Shown piece after piece: positions 30,689 through 40,434 of a stretch of 64,000 bases of DNA. Under the pieces are notes generated by a model. The model saw only the letters and a list, made by a program, of their open reading frames with translations. It was not told where the DNA came from and ran no database searches. Numbering within the stretch: position 1 is the first letter of the stretch; the number at the start of each line of letters is the position of its first letter. The position numbers and the translations under genes are program-made. The DNA comes from Aquabacterium sp. (lineage in GTDB: Bacteria; Pseudomonadota; Gammaproteobacteria; Burkholderiales; Burkholderiaceae_C): NCBI RefSeq assembly GCF_016234775.1, contig NZ_JACRAH010000008.1, forward strand, positions 1 to 64,000. The letters run 5' to 3'.

Positions 30689-31484
30689 ACGGTGCGGTGT
30701 AGTGCACAGCCTGATCACCACGGCAAAAGCCGTATAACCCAAGGCCTGTGCGGCACGCCAGGTCGATGGCCATGGATGTCGGCGCGGAGATGGCGGCCAG
30801 GGCGCCAATGCCGACCCGCGCGCATTTGCTGACCAGTTCGTGGCTGGCGCGACTGGTGATCACCACGAACCCCTGATCAGGTGCCCAGTGCGAACGCGCC
30901 AGCTTGCCGATGAGCTTGTCCAACGCATTGTGGCGGCCGACGTCTTCACACAAGAACTGGACCTGGCCTTGCAGGTCGGCCCAGGCGGCAGCATGGCAGC
31001 CGCCCGTGGCGGTTTGCAGGGCCTGACGAGCTTGCAGGGCGTTCACGGCTTGAAGGATGAGGCTGGCCGGTGGCGTGGGGGATCTGCCTGACATTGAAAG
31101 GGGATCAGGGAGCTGGTCTTGCAGTGTCTGCAGGCTGTCGAGGCCACACAGGCCGCAGCCGGTTCGGCCGCTGAGCGTGCGCCGGTGTGCCTGCAAGGCT
31201 GCGAAGGCACGCTGGCTGATCTGCATGCGCACTTCGGTGCCCATGTCGCTGTCATGCAGCTCGATGTCGTGGCAGTCTGCGGGCGTGGCAATGAGGCCTT
31301 CCGACAAGGCAAAGCCCAGGCCGAAGTCTTCCAGCTCGGTGGGCGTGGTCATCATCACCGCGTGCGAGATGCCGTTGAAGACCATGGCCACGGGCCGTTC
31401 GCAGATGACTTGATCGGTGGCCCAGTCCGTCTGGTTGGCCCGGTGCCGCATGACGTGGACTGCACGTGTGGCGTGGCCGTTCAT
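30672..31484 (-). CDS. fdhD: formate dehydrogenase accessory sulfurtransferase
   Basis: ERPVAMVFNGISHAVMMTTPTELEDFGLGFALSEGLI; GRTGCGLCGLDSL; ALDKLIGKLARS. Confidence 0.9.
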   Translation of the reverse strand: MNGHATRAVHVMRHRANQTDWATDQVICERPVAMVFNGISHAVMMTTPTELEDFGLGFALSEGLIATPADCHDIELHDSDMGTEVRMQISQRAFAALQAHRRTLSGRTGCGLCGLDSLQTLQDQLPDPLSMSGRSPTPPASLILQAVNALQARQALQTATGGCHAAAWADLQGQVQFLCEDVGRHNALDKLIGKLARSHWAPDQGFVVITSRASHELVSKCARVGIGALAAISAPTSMAIDLACRTGLGLYGFCRGDQAVHYTAPFTTHC

Positions 31485-33796
31485 GTGGCGCAGGCCTCTG
31501 CAGGCGTATCGCAAGGGTGCAGGCACACGGGTATCGACTTGGACGTGGGTGTGCGTGCCCCGATGGCATGGCTGTCCAGTGGCACCAGCGCGTTGGTCTC
31601 GGGGTAATAGGCGGCCACACAGGCGCGCGGGATGTCATAGTCCACCAGCTTGAATTGCCTGGCCTGTCGCGTCTGTCCGTCCTCCGCCCAGCTGTGGATG
31701 TCGACCCAGGCGCCAGCGGCCCATCCCCTGTCTGCGCGATCAGCGGGGTTGATGAACAGCACCCGTCTCTGCCCGTACACGCCCCGATAGCGATCATCCA
31801 GGCCATACACGGTCGTGTTGTACTGGTCGTGGGCGCGGATGGTGGTCAGCGTGAACACGTCGGCGCCCAGTTCGGCGCGCGCCTTGTGCAAGGCGGTGTC
31901 CACCGGCACGGCATGGGGCATGAAGCGCGCCTTGCCCGTGCTGGTCATCCACACGCGTTCGCTGGCGGTGTTGCGCAGGCGAAAGCCGCCAGGCTTGTGC
32001 ACGCGCTCGTTGAAGTCCTTGAACTCGTCGAACACGTCGGCGATGCGATCCCGGATGCGGTCGTAGTCTTCCACCAGCCAGCGCCACGGTGTGCGGCTGT
32101 GGGGCAAGGTGAGCTCGGCCAGCCGGGCCACGATCATGGGTTCGGACAGCAGATGGGGCGATGCGGGTGCGTTGATGCCCGCAGACAGGTGCACCTTGCT
32201 CATCGAGTCTTCCACGCTGACGTGTTGCGGGACGCCCCCCTGCATGTCGATCTCGGTGCGCCCCAGGCAGGGCAGGACCAGGGCTTCACGCCCGTGCACC
32301 AGGTGGCTGCGGTTGAACTTGGTGGCCACGTGCACCGTCAGGGCACATCGCCTGAGGGCGGCGTGTGTGGCCTCGGTGTCGGGCGTGGCGGCGGCAAAGT
32401 TGCCGCCCATGCCGAAGAACACGCTGGCGCGGCCATCGCGCATGGCTTCGATGGCGCCGATGGTGTCAAAGCCCTCATGGCGTGGCGGCTCGAAGCCGAA
32501 GACCAGCGCGATCCGGTCCAGAAAGGCCTTGGACGGCTTTTCATAGATGCCCATGGTGCGGTCACCCTGCACATTGCTGTGGCCACGCACGGGGCACAGA
32601 CCGGCACCGGGGCGGCCGATGTGGCCACGCATCAACAGCAGGTTGCTGATCATCTGAACGGCTGCCACACCATGGCGGTGCTGGGTGATGCCCATGCCCC
32701 AACAGGCAATGACCTTGTCCGACGTGGCCATGACGGTGGCGGCCGCGCGCAACTGGGCTTCGCGCAGGCCCGATTCGGCTTCCAGCAAGGCCCACGTTTC
32801 GCGGCGCACATCGGCCTCGAAGGTGTCGAAGCCACTGGTGTGGGCTGCGATGAAGTCCAGGTCCAGCACCCTGGGGCTGCCCGCGTCTCGCGCGGCATCG
32901 TCCAGTTCGAACAGGGCCTTGCTGATGCCCTTGATGGCCGCGATGTCGCCACCCACGCGCAGCTGGAAATAGTCCGATGTGATGGGCGTGCCGCTCAGTG
33001 TGGCCATCTCCAGCAGGTTCTGCGGATCCGCAAAACGCTCCAGCCCGCGCTCGCGCAAGGGGTTGAAGCTCAGGATGCGGGCGCCGCGCCGTGCAGCGGC
33101 ATGCAGTTCGCCCAGCATGCGCGGGTGGTTGGTGCCGGGGTTCTGTCCGAAGATCACGATGGCGTCAGCCAGCTGGAAATCCTCCAGGGTGACGGTGCCT
33201 TTGCCCACACCCACGCTCTCCTTGAGGCCCATGCCGCTGGGCTCGTGGCACATATTGGAGCAGTCGGGGAAGTTGTTGGTGCCGTATGCGCGCACGAACA
33301 ACTGGTACAGGAAAGCCGCTTCGTTGCTGGTGCGCCCGGAGGTGTAGAAGATGGCCTGGTCGGGCGAGGGCAGGGCCTGCAAGTGTTTCGCGATCAGGGC
33401 GAAGGCCTCATCCCAGGTGATGGCGCGGTAGCGGTCCGTGCTGGCGTCGTACTGCAGGGGTTCGGTCAGGCGGCCCATGTCTTCGAGCGCGTGGTCGGTC
33501 CAGGCCAGCATCTCGGTCACCGTGTGCTGGCCGATGCGCTCGGGTGTGGCGCGCTCGGCCGTGGCTTCGGCGGCCACCGCCTTGACGCCGTTTTCGCAGA
33601 ATTCGAAAGTGGATGTGTGCTCGCGGTCTGGCCAGGCGCAGCCCGGGCAGTCAAAGCCGTCAGGCTGGTTGGCCGACAGCAGCGTGCGGGCACCCTTGGC
33701 GGCAATGCGGTGCTGCAACAGCTGTTTCGCCACGCTGCGCAAGGCCCCCCAGCCACCGGCGGGCGCCTTGTAGACCTCGATCTTGGATTCACTCAC
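31481..33796 (-). CDS. FdhF/YdeP family molybdopterin oxidoreductase
   Basis: PAGGWGALRSVAKQLL...PDGFDCPGCAWPD; AIFYTSGRTSNEAAFLYQLF; LLLMRGHIGRPGAGLCPVRGHSNVQGDRTMGI. Confidence 0.9.
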   Translation of the reverse strand: MSESKIEVYKAPAGGWGALRSVAKQLLQHRIAAKGARTLLSANQPDGFDCPGCAWPDREHTSTFEFCENGVKAVAAEATAERATPERIGQHTVTEMLAWTDHALEDMGRLTEPLQYDASTDRYRAITWDEAFALIAKHLQALPSPDQAIFYTSGRTSNEAAFLYQLFVRAYGTNNFPDCSNMCHEPSGMGLKESVGVGKGTVTLEDFQLADAIVIFGQNPGTNHPRMLGELHAAARRGARILSFNPLRERGLERFADPQNLLEMATLSGTPITSDYFQLRVGGDIAAIKGISKALFELDDAARDAGSPRVLDLDFIAAHTSGFDTFEADVRRETWALLEAESGLREAQLRAAATVMATSDKVIACWGMGITQHRHGVAAVQMISNLLLMRGHIGRPGAGLCPVRGHSNVQGDRTMGIYEKPSKAFLDRIALVFGFEPPRHEGFDTIGAIEAMRDGRASVFFGMGGNFAAATPDTEATHAALRRCALTVHVATKFNRSHLVHGREALVLPCLGRTEIDMQGGVPQHVSVEDSMSKVHLSAGINAPASPHLLSEPMIVARLAELTLPHSRTPWRWLVEDYDRIRDRIADVFDEFKDFNERVHKPGGFRLRNTASERVWMTSTGKARFMPHAVPVDTALHKARAELGADVFTLTTIRAHDQYNTTVYGLDDRYRGVYGQRRVLFINPADRADRGWAAGAWVDIHSWAEDGQTRQARQFKLVDYDIPRACVAAYYPETNALVPLDSHAIGARTPTSKSIPVCLHPCDTPAEACAT

Positions 33797-33957
33797 CTTG
33801 CATCCGCCTTGAAATGAACAGTCCTGCGCACTGTACGCAGGCGATCAGGTACTGGCAATATCTGGACCTGCATCAAGCGAGTGCAGATGCCTGAGCATGG
33901 CCACACGCCATCTGGGCCTTCCTGACCTATGCTTGTCATCATTTCCGCAGAACATGG

Positions 33958-35379
33958 ATGCCGCCAACCATGAACGATGTGAACGCCGTGACCACTTTCA
34001 GCAACCAGACCTATGACCAGATCAACGTGGGCGCCAGCGTGTGCGTGGACTACAGCGTCACACGTGATGACGTGGAGTTGCTGGCCCTGGTGTCGGGTGA
34101 CGCCTCCTGGCTGGCGGCGGATGGCCAACCTGCGGGCCTGAGGGATCCGGTCTGTGAGGGGGTGAGCGCAGAGGCGCTCATCCATGGCGTGATCAAGCGC
34201 CGCCTGCCTGGTCCCGGTACGAATATCGTGGGCCATCATCTGGAGTACGCGGGGCAGGTCAGCATGGGCGACCAGTTGCAGGCCAAGGTCACCGTGATGA
34301 ACAAGCTGCCGCCTGATCGCCTGCTGCTGGACTGTGTGGTGACACGTGGCGAGACCGTGTTGCTCAACGGGCGGGTGACGGTGGTGGCGCCCACCCGCAA
34401 TCAGACCGTGGACCAACGCGAGCAAGCTGCCGTGATCTTGCGCCGCAACGATGTGTTCGGCCGCCTGTTCACCGCGTGTGAAAGCTATCCGCCCGTTCCT
34501 TGTGCAGTGGTGCACCCTTGTGATGCCGATTCGCTGGCCGGTGCGCTTGAAGCGGCCAAGCACGGCCTGATCGACCCTGTGCTGGTGGGGCCACGTGCGA
34601 AGATCGAGGCCGTGGCCAAGGCCGGAGGCTGGGACATCTCGGCCTATCGCCTGGTGGACACGGAACACAGTCACGCCGCCGCTGAGCAGGCGGTGGCGCT
34701 GGCCCGCAATGGCGAGGTTCAGGCCCTGATGAAGGGCAGCTTGCACACCGATGAGCTGATGGGGGCCGTCGTGCCTTCGGCCACGGGCCTGCGCACCGGG
34801 CGCCGCATCAGCCATGTCTTCGTGATGGACGTGCCCACCTACCCGCGCATGCTGCTGGTGACCGATGCCGCCGTGAACGTGGCGCCCACCATCGTCGACA
34901 AGGTCGACATCGTGCAGAACGCGATCGACCTGGCTCATGTGTTGGGTGTGCCCGAGCCGCGCGTGGCCATCCTGGCTGCGGTCGAGACGGTCAACCCCGA
35001 CATGCCCGCCACCATCGACGCTGCCATGCTGTGCAAGATGGCCGATCGTGGTCAGATCACCGGCGGCCTGGTGGACGGCCCCCTGGCTTTTGACAATGCC
35101 GTGAGCGTGGAAGCCGCGCGTACCAAGCACATCAACTCGCCGGTAGCCGGCCTGGCGGACATCCTCGTCGTGCCCAATATCGAGGCGGGCAACATGGTGG
35201 CCAAGCAACTGCAGTATCTGGCGGGGGCCGACAGCGCCGGCATCGTGCTGGGTACGCGCGTGCCTATCGTGCTGACCAGCCGCGCTGATTCGGTGCGCAC
35301 CCGGCTGGCGTCCACCGCCGTGCTCAAGCTGCTGGCGCATTCGCGTGCCAAGGCCGCATCCGGCGGTCAACAGGGGTAG
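33958..35379 (+). CDS. bifunctional enoyl-CoA hydratase/phosphate acetyltransferase
   Basis: N-terminal MaoC-like region; C-terminal Pta-like KGSLHTDELMGAVV...GLRTGRRISHVFVMDVPTYPRMLLVTDAAVNVAP. Confidence 0.9.
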   Translation: MPPTMNDVNAVTTFSNQTYDQINVGASVCVDYSVTRDDVELLALVSGDASWLAADGQPAGLRDPVCEGVSAEALIHGVIKRRLPGPGTNIVGHHLEYAGQVSMGDQLQAKVTVMNKLPPDRLLLDCVVTRGETVLLNGRVTVVAPTRNQTVDQREQAAVILRRNDVFGRLFTACESYPPVPCAVVHPCDADSLAGALEAAKHGLIDPVLVGPRAKIEAVAKAGGWDISAYRLVDTEHSHAAAEQAVALARNGEVQALMKGSLHTDELMGAVVPSATGLRTGRRISHVFVMDVPTYPRMLLVTDAAVNVAPTIVDKVDIVQNAIDLAHVLGVPEPRVAILAAVETVNPDMPATIDAAMLCKMADRGQITGGLVDGPLAFDNAVSVEAARTKHINSPVAGLADILVVPNIEAGNMVAKQLQYLAGADSAGIVLGTRVPIVLTSRADSVRTRLASTAVLKLLAHSRAKAASGGQQG

Positions 35380-35385
35380 CCGGAC

Positions 35386-36591
35386 ATGACCGACGCCATT
35401 GCCGTCATCAACGCGGGTTCGTCGAGCCTGAAGTTTTCGGTGTTCACCTCCAAGGCCTTCAAGCCGCTGCTGCATGGTCAGGTGGAGGGCCTGGGGAACA
35501 GCACGAACGGTGCCCATGCCATCGCCAAGGACGCCCGCAACCAGGTCTTGCTGGAGCAACGCTGGGCGCATGGTGAGCACATGGGCCACGAGCAGGCCCT
35601 GGCCTACCTGCTGCAAGCCTTGCCGCCGTTTCTGGATGGGCACCACCTGAAAGCCGTTGGGCACCGCGTGGTGCATGGTGGCGTGCACTTCCACGAGCCC
35701 GTGCTGCTGGACGATACCGTGATGGCGGAGCTGGCCAGCTTGATCTCGCTGGCACCGCTGCATCAGCCGCACAACCTCTCGCCCGTGAAGGCCTTGCGCA
35801 AGCTGGCGCCGCATCTGCCGCAAGTCGCCTGTTTTGACACGGCCTTCCACACCGGCAACCCGGAGGTGGCCACACGCTTTGCGTTGCCCGCCGAACTTCA
35901 CGAGGCGGGCGTGCGCCGTTATGGCTTTCATGGCCTGTCATACGAGTACATCGCCTCGCGCCTGCCGCATGTCGATACCCATGCCGCCAAAGGGCGCACG
36001 GTGGTGATGCACCTGGGCAATGGCTCCAGCATGTGCGCCTTGCAAGGCGGGCTCAGTGTGGCCAGCACGATGGGCTTCACGGCCCTGGATGGCCTGCCCA
36101 TGGGCACCCGCTGCGGCAACATCGACGCGGGCGTGCTGATCTGGTTGATGGACCAGCGCGGCCTGAATGCCCGCCAGATCGAGCATCTGCTCTACAGCGA
36201 GTCTGGCTTGCTGGGGGTGTCTGGTCTGTCGTCGGACATGCGCACCTTGCTGGACAGCGACAGCGACAAGGCTCGTGAGGCGGTGGAGCTCTACGTGTAC
36301 CGCATCGGGCGCGAACTGGGTTCACTGGCAGCGGCCCTGGGCGGGCTGGATGCCATTGTGTTCACCGCCGGCATTGGTGAACACGCCGCGCCGATCCGCG
36401 AGCAGGTCTGCCGCCAGGCTGCCTGGCTGGGCTTCGACCTGGACGAATCGGCCAATGTGCAAGCCGTGGCCGACGGGCAGGCCTTGCGCATCAGCAAACC
36501 GGACAGCCGCGTCACGGTCTGGGTCATCCCCACCAATGAAGAGCTGATGATTGCCCGCCACACGGCACGCCTGGTGCTGGCTGCGTCCTAG
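35386..36591 (+). CDS. ackA: acetate kinase
   Basis: AVINAGSSSLKFSVF; GHRVVHGG; VACFDTAFH; RYGFHGLSYEY; HLGNGSSMCA; FTAGIGEHA. Confidence 0.95.
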   Translation: MTDAIAVINAGSSSLKFSVFTSKAFKPLLHGQVEGLGNSTNGAHAIAKDARNQVLLEQRWAHGEHMGHEQALAYLLQALPPFLDGHHLKAVGHRVVHGGVHFHEPVLLDDTVMAELASLISLAPLHQPHNLSPVKALRKLAPHLPQVACFDTAFHTGNPEVATRFALPAELHEAGVRRYGFHGLSYEYIASRLPHVDTHAAKGRTVVMHLGNGSSMCALQGGLSVASTMGFTALDGLPMGTRCGNIDAGVLIWLMDQRGLNARQIEHLLYSESGLLGVSGLSSDMRTLLDSDSDKAREAVELYVYRIGRELGSLAAALGGLDAIVFTAGIGEHAAPIREQVCRQAAWLGFDLDESANVQAVADGQALRISKPDSRVTVWVIPTNEELMIARHTARLVLAAS

Positions 36592-36697
36592 GGGGATGCG
36601 CCCACGGGATAGGGGGCGTAGCAGCGCTACAATCTAAGGTTCGATGAGCGACCCCTCCCAATTTCACGGGGCGCAACCCCCTTTGAGAGGATTTCCC

Positions 36698-37621
36698 ATG
36701 TCGATGGACGATCGCGACGGCAAGATCTGGATGGACGGCGAAATGGTGGAGTGGCGCGATGCCAAGATCCACGTGCTGACCCACACGCTGCACTACGGCT
36801 GTGGCGCCTTCGAAGGCGTGCGCGCCTACAACACGGTCAACGGCCCGGCGATCTTCCGCCTGCGCGAGCACACCGAGCGCCTGTTCAACAGCGCCAAGAT
36901 CCTGCGCATGCCCATGCCCTTCACGCAAGAGCAGATCAGCCAGGCTCAACTCGATGTGGTCAAGGCCAACAACCTCGAGAGCGGCTACATCCGCCCTCTG
37001 GTGTGGCTGGGCTCTGAAAAGCTGGGCGTGAGCCCCAAGGGTGCCAAGGTGCACGTCATGGTGGCCGCCTGGACTTGGGGCGCCTACCTGGGCGAAGAGG
37101 GCATGAAGCGTGGCATCCGCGTCAAGACCTCCAGCTACACCCGCCACCACGTCAACATCACGATGACGCAGGCCAAGGCGGTGAGCAACTACACCAACTC
37201 CATCCTGGCCAATATGGAAGCCACGGATGACGGCTACGACGAAGCCATGCTGCTGGACAGCGCCGGTTTCGTGTCCGAAGGCGCTGGTGAGAACCTGTTC
37301 ATCATCAAGAACGGCGTGATCTTCACGCCTGACCTGTCGGCGGGCGCCCTGAACGGCATCACCCGCAACACCATTTTCGCGATCGCCAAGGACATGGGTC
37401 TGGAGATCAAGGAAAAGCGCATCACCCGCGACGAGGTCTACATCTGTGATGAGGCCTTCTTCACCGGCACCGCCGCTGAAGTGACCCCGATCCGCGAACT
37501 GGACCGCGTCCAGATCGGCATTGGCTCGCGCGGCCCCATCACCGAGAAGATCCAGGCGGCGTTCTTTGACATCGTCAACGGCCGCAATCCCAAGTACGCC
37601 GAGTGGCTGACCAAGGTCTGA
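36698..37621 (+). CDS. ilvE: branched-chain amino acid aminotransferase
   Basis: DGKIWMDGEMVEWRDAKIHVLTHTLHYGCGAFEGVRAYNT; GAGENLFIIKNGVIFTPDLSAGALNGITRNT. Confidence 0.95.
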   Translation: MSMDDRDGKIWMDGEMVEWRDAKIHVLTHTLHYGCGAFEGVRAYNTVNGPAIFRLREHTERLFNSAKILRMPMPFTQEQISQAQLDVVKANNLESGYIRPLVWLGSEKLGVSPKGAKVHVMVAAWTWGAYLGEEGMKRGIRVKTSSYTRHHVNITMTQAKAVSNYTNSILANMEATDDGYDEAMLLDSAGFVSEGAGENLFIIKNGVIFTPDLSAGALNGITRNTIFAIAKDMGLEIKEKRITRDEVYICDEAFFTGTAAEVTPIRELDRVQIGIGSRGPITEKIQAAFFDIVNGRNPKYAEWLTKV

Positions 37622-37641
37622 TAGATCCCAAGGACACCTCC

Positions 37642-37857
37642 ATGAGCAACACGCAAAAACCGAAGGCTGTGGTGGAAGTGACGGCGGCCGACGTGCAGGG
37701 CCCCGGCGTGGTCTTCTGCCCGAACCCGAAGATGCCGATCTGGAATCACCATCCCCGCGTCTACATCGACGTGGCCCACGAAGGCGAGGGCACCTGCCCT
37801 TATTGCGGCACCGTCTACAAGGTCAAGGAAGGCGAGCACATCGGCCACGGCCACTGA
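37642..37857 (+). CDS. zinc-finger domain-containing protein
   Basis: VFCPNPKMPIWNHHPRVYIDVAHEGEGTCPYCGTVYKV. Confidence 0.88.
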   Translation: MSNTQKPKAVVEVTAADVQGPGVVFCPNPKMPIWNHHPRVYIDVAHEGEGTCPYCGTVYKVKEGEHIGHGH

Positions 37858-37876
37858 GCTTCGCGTTTGCTTCAAC

Positions 37877-37903
37877 AAAAGCCCGGTCTTGTGCCGGGCT
37901 TTT
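37877..37903 (+). terminator. intrinsic terminator
   Basis: AAAAGCCCGG tcttgtg CCGGGCTTTTG. Confidence 0.8.
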
Positions 37904-38084
37904 GTGTTTCTGGGCGGGCTATTTCCTGCGATACGGGAATGCCCGGGGTGTGGTGCCCCGTGTGCCAGGGGGAATACACGCAAGCTGACCGCATTCCCCC
38001 TTTTCAAGGGGTTTCATCACCCTGTTGAGATCATGGAAACTGTGACCAATTTCACAATTTCTTGCCTTTCAGGGGGCTCGGGTC

Positions 38085-38927
38085 ATGATCAACAAATCAC
38101 TTGCAGCCTCGGTGCTGGCACTGGTTGCCGGCTTGTCCGTATCGGGTGCTGCGCGCGCCGAGAAGCTGATGCAGGTCACGGTCACCGGCACGATTTCGTC
38201 CGGCTACGACGCCTATCTGAACTCGGTCTACACCGGCCCCCATACCGGCTACAACCTCAACGGTATGGCCGCCAGCGTCTCCGTCATTTACGACGCGGAT
38301 CTGGCCAGGCCCAACTACCCAGGCAACGAGCCGAACTGGTACTTCTATCACGCACCGGCCTACCCCAGCTTCCTGGGGACGGTGGGCAATGGCCCCATCC
38401 GCTCGGCGAGCTTCACGGTCAATGGCGTCACTTTGGCCGTGGATGTGAGCGGTGCCAGCGAGTATCACCGCCTGTTTGTGGAGAATCCCAAGAACGACCC
38501 GGTATGGGGGCAGGGCGACAGCTACGGCCTGTTTGGCATGGATGCGCGCACGGCCTGGTGCCCTAATGATGGGCAATGCGCTGAAAAGGTTCAGATCTCG
38601 GCTTACCAGCGTTATGGCGACGACATGTTCGGCGGCCAACGCAACTTCGATCCGGCCAACAGCTTCACCGCCCTGGCAGCACCCAGTCGTGTGTTCGAGG
38701 CGAGCGTGCGCTTGATTCAGAACGGCATGTGTCTGGATGGTGGTTCCAGGGCTGGTCTTTGCCCTGAGGGCCGTTTCAACGACGGCAACACCCATTGGGT
38801 GGAGTTCGTGATCTCGGGCACCTCACTGAAAGTGTCGGAGGTTTCGGCCGTGCCGGAACCTGGCGCCATCGCCATGGTCCTGGCTGGGGTGGCCGTGGTG
38901 GTGTCGCGTCGCCGCAAGGTGGCTTGA
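38085..38927 (+). CDS. PEP-CTERM sorting domain protein
   Basis: Signal peptide; C-terminus VPEPGAIAMVLAGVAVVVSRRRKVA (PEP motif, TM, basic tail). Confidence 0.9.
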   Translation: MINKSLAASVLALVAGLSVSGAARAEKLMQVTVTGTISSGYDAYLNSVYTGPHTGYNLNGMAASVSVIYDADLARPNYPGNEPNWYFYHAPAYPSFLGTVGNGPIRSASFTVNGVTLAVDVSGASEYHRLFVENPKNDPVWGQGDSYGLFGMDARTAWCPNDGQCAEKVQISAYQRYGDDMFGGQRNFDPANSFTALAAPSRVFEASVRLIQNGMCLDGGSRAGLCPEGRFNDGNTHWVEFVISGTSLKVSEVSAVPEPGAIAMVLAGVAVVVSRRRKVA

Positions 38928-39040
38928 GCCTGTTTCTGCGTTCGCCAGGATCCGATCGTGTGGGTGACTGAGTTCGGATGCCTGGAGATTGCGTGAGTCG
39001 CTGAGCAGTTTCATGGACGCACTCTACAATCTGCGTCACC

Positions 39041-39925
39041 ATGAAGACCTCGCAAGAATTCGTTCTGACCCTGTCCTGCCAGGACGCCAAGGGTATCGTC
39101 CACGCCGTTTCCGGCCTGCTGTACCAGGCGGGCTGCAACATCATCGACTCGCAGCAGTTCGGTGATGTGCAAAGCGAAGACAGCACAGGCCTGTTCTTCA
39201 TGCGCGTGCATTTCGAAGCGCCGCCCCATCTGGCCAGTGTCGACACGCTGGATAACCTGTTCGGCCATGTGCGCCAGCAGTTCAGCATGACGGCGCGCAT
39301 CAACGCCCTGTCCCGCAAGCCCCGCGTGCTGATCATGGTCAGCAAGCACGGGCACTGCTTCAATGACCTGCTGTTCCGCTGGCGCTCGGGTTGGTTGCCC
39401 ATCGACATCCCGGCCATCGTCTCCAACCACCCTGATTACGCCGAGTTGGCTGCCAGCTATGGCATCCCCTTCCACCACCTGCCGCTGCCCACGGGGTCCA
39501 GCGCCGAGGTCAAGCGCGAGCAGGAAAAAATGGTCGAGGCACTGGTGGACAAGGAAGGCATCGACCTGGTCGTGCTGGCCCGCTACATGCAGATCCTCAG
39601 CCCCGAGTTCTGCGCCTTCCTCAAGGGCCGAGCCATCAACATCCACCACAGCTTCCTGCCCAGTTTCAAGGGCGCCAAGCCTTACTACCAGGCGCACGAT
39701 CGCGGTGTGAAGCTGATCGGTGCCACGGCCCACTACGTGACGGCCGATCTGGATGAAGGCCCCATCATCGAGCAGGATGTCGAGCGCGTGGACCACACCC
39801 TCAGCCCCGAGGACTTCACCGCCGTGGGCCGCGACGTCGAATGCGTGGTGCTGGCGCGTGCCGTGAAGTGGCACACCGAGCACCGCGTGCTGATGAACGG
39901 TCACAAGACCGTCGTCTTCAAGTAG
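39041..39925 (+). CDS. purU: formyltetrahydrofolate deformylase
   Basis: FVLTLSCQDAKGIVHAVSGLLYQAGCNIIDSQQFGD; NIHHSFLPSFKGAKPYYQAHDRGVKLIGATAHYVT. Confidence 0.95.
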   Translation: MKTSQEFVLTLSCQDAKGIVHAVSGLLYQAGCNIIDSQQFGDVQSEDSTGLFFMRVHFEAPPHLASVDTLDNLFGHVRQQFSMTARINALSRKPRVLIMVSKHGHCFNDLLFRWRSGWLPIDIPAIVSNHPDYAELAASYGIPFHHLPLPTGSSAEVKREQEKMVEALVDKEGIDLVVLARYMQILSPEFCAFLKGRAINIHHSFLPSFKGAKPYYQAHDRGVKLIGATAHYVTADLDEGPIIEQDVERVDHTLSPEDFTAVGRDVECVVLARAVKWHTEHRVLMNGHKTVVFK

Positions 39926-39955
39926 CAAGCTTCTTCATTTCGGCAGGACCCGACC

Positions 39956-40414
39956 ATGAACGATCCGCGCGCCCGCAAAGTCTCCCAGGCAGCCTTGATG
40001 AGCACGGCCGATGAGACCGAAGCCTCGTTTTACGAGGCCATGCAGCAAGGTAATCTGGACAAGATGATGTCCGTGTGGGCTGACGACGAAGAGATCGCCT
40101 GTGTGCATCCTGGCGGGCCGCGCGTGGTGGGGACGGTCGCTGTGCGGGCCGGGTTCGAGGCCGTGTTCGTCAATGGCCCCGTGCATGTTCAGGTGCACCA
40201 TGTGCGCCGCATGGAGACCGCCACGCTGGCCATCCACCACGTGACTGAAAAGGTACAGGCCACCACCGAGCGCGGCCTGGAAACCGCTTACGTGATCGCC
40301 ACCAATGTGTTCGTGCGCACGGCCTTGGGCTGGCGCATGGCGGCGCACCACGCCAGCGCCGGCTTGCCGCAGGACCTGCCGGACATCACCGAGCCGCGCA
40401 CCATCCTGCACTGA
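39956..40414 (+). CDS. SnoaL/NTF2-like protein
   Basis: ETEASFYEAMQQGNLDKMMSVWADDEEIACVHPGGPRVVG; ALGWRMAAHHAS. Confidence 0.85.
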   Translation: MNDPRARKVSQAALMSTADETEASFYEAMQQGNLDKMMSVWADDEEIACVHPGGPRVVGTVAVRAGFEAVFVNGPVHVQVHHVRRMETATLAIHHVTEKVQATTERGLETAYVIATNVFVRTALGWRMAAHHASAGLPQDLPDITEPRTILH

Positions 40415-40434
40415 ATCAGGTCGCCACTACCACC

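Noticed and set aside
31466-33817. 783-aa plus ORF antisense to the molybdopterin oxidoreductase
   Set aside because: The minus strand encodes a clear FdhF/YdeP protein; the plus ORF has shadow composition with no domain.
33793-35931. 712-aa minus ORF antisense to pta/ackA
   Set aside because: Shadow ORF of two well-recognised plus-strand genes.
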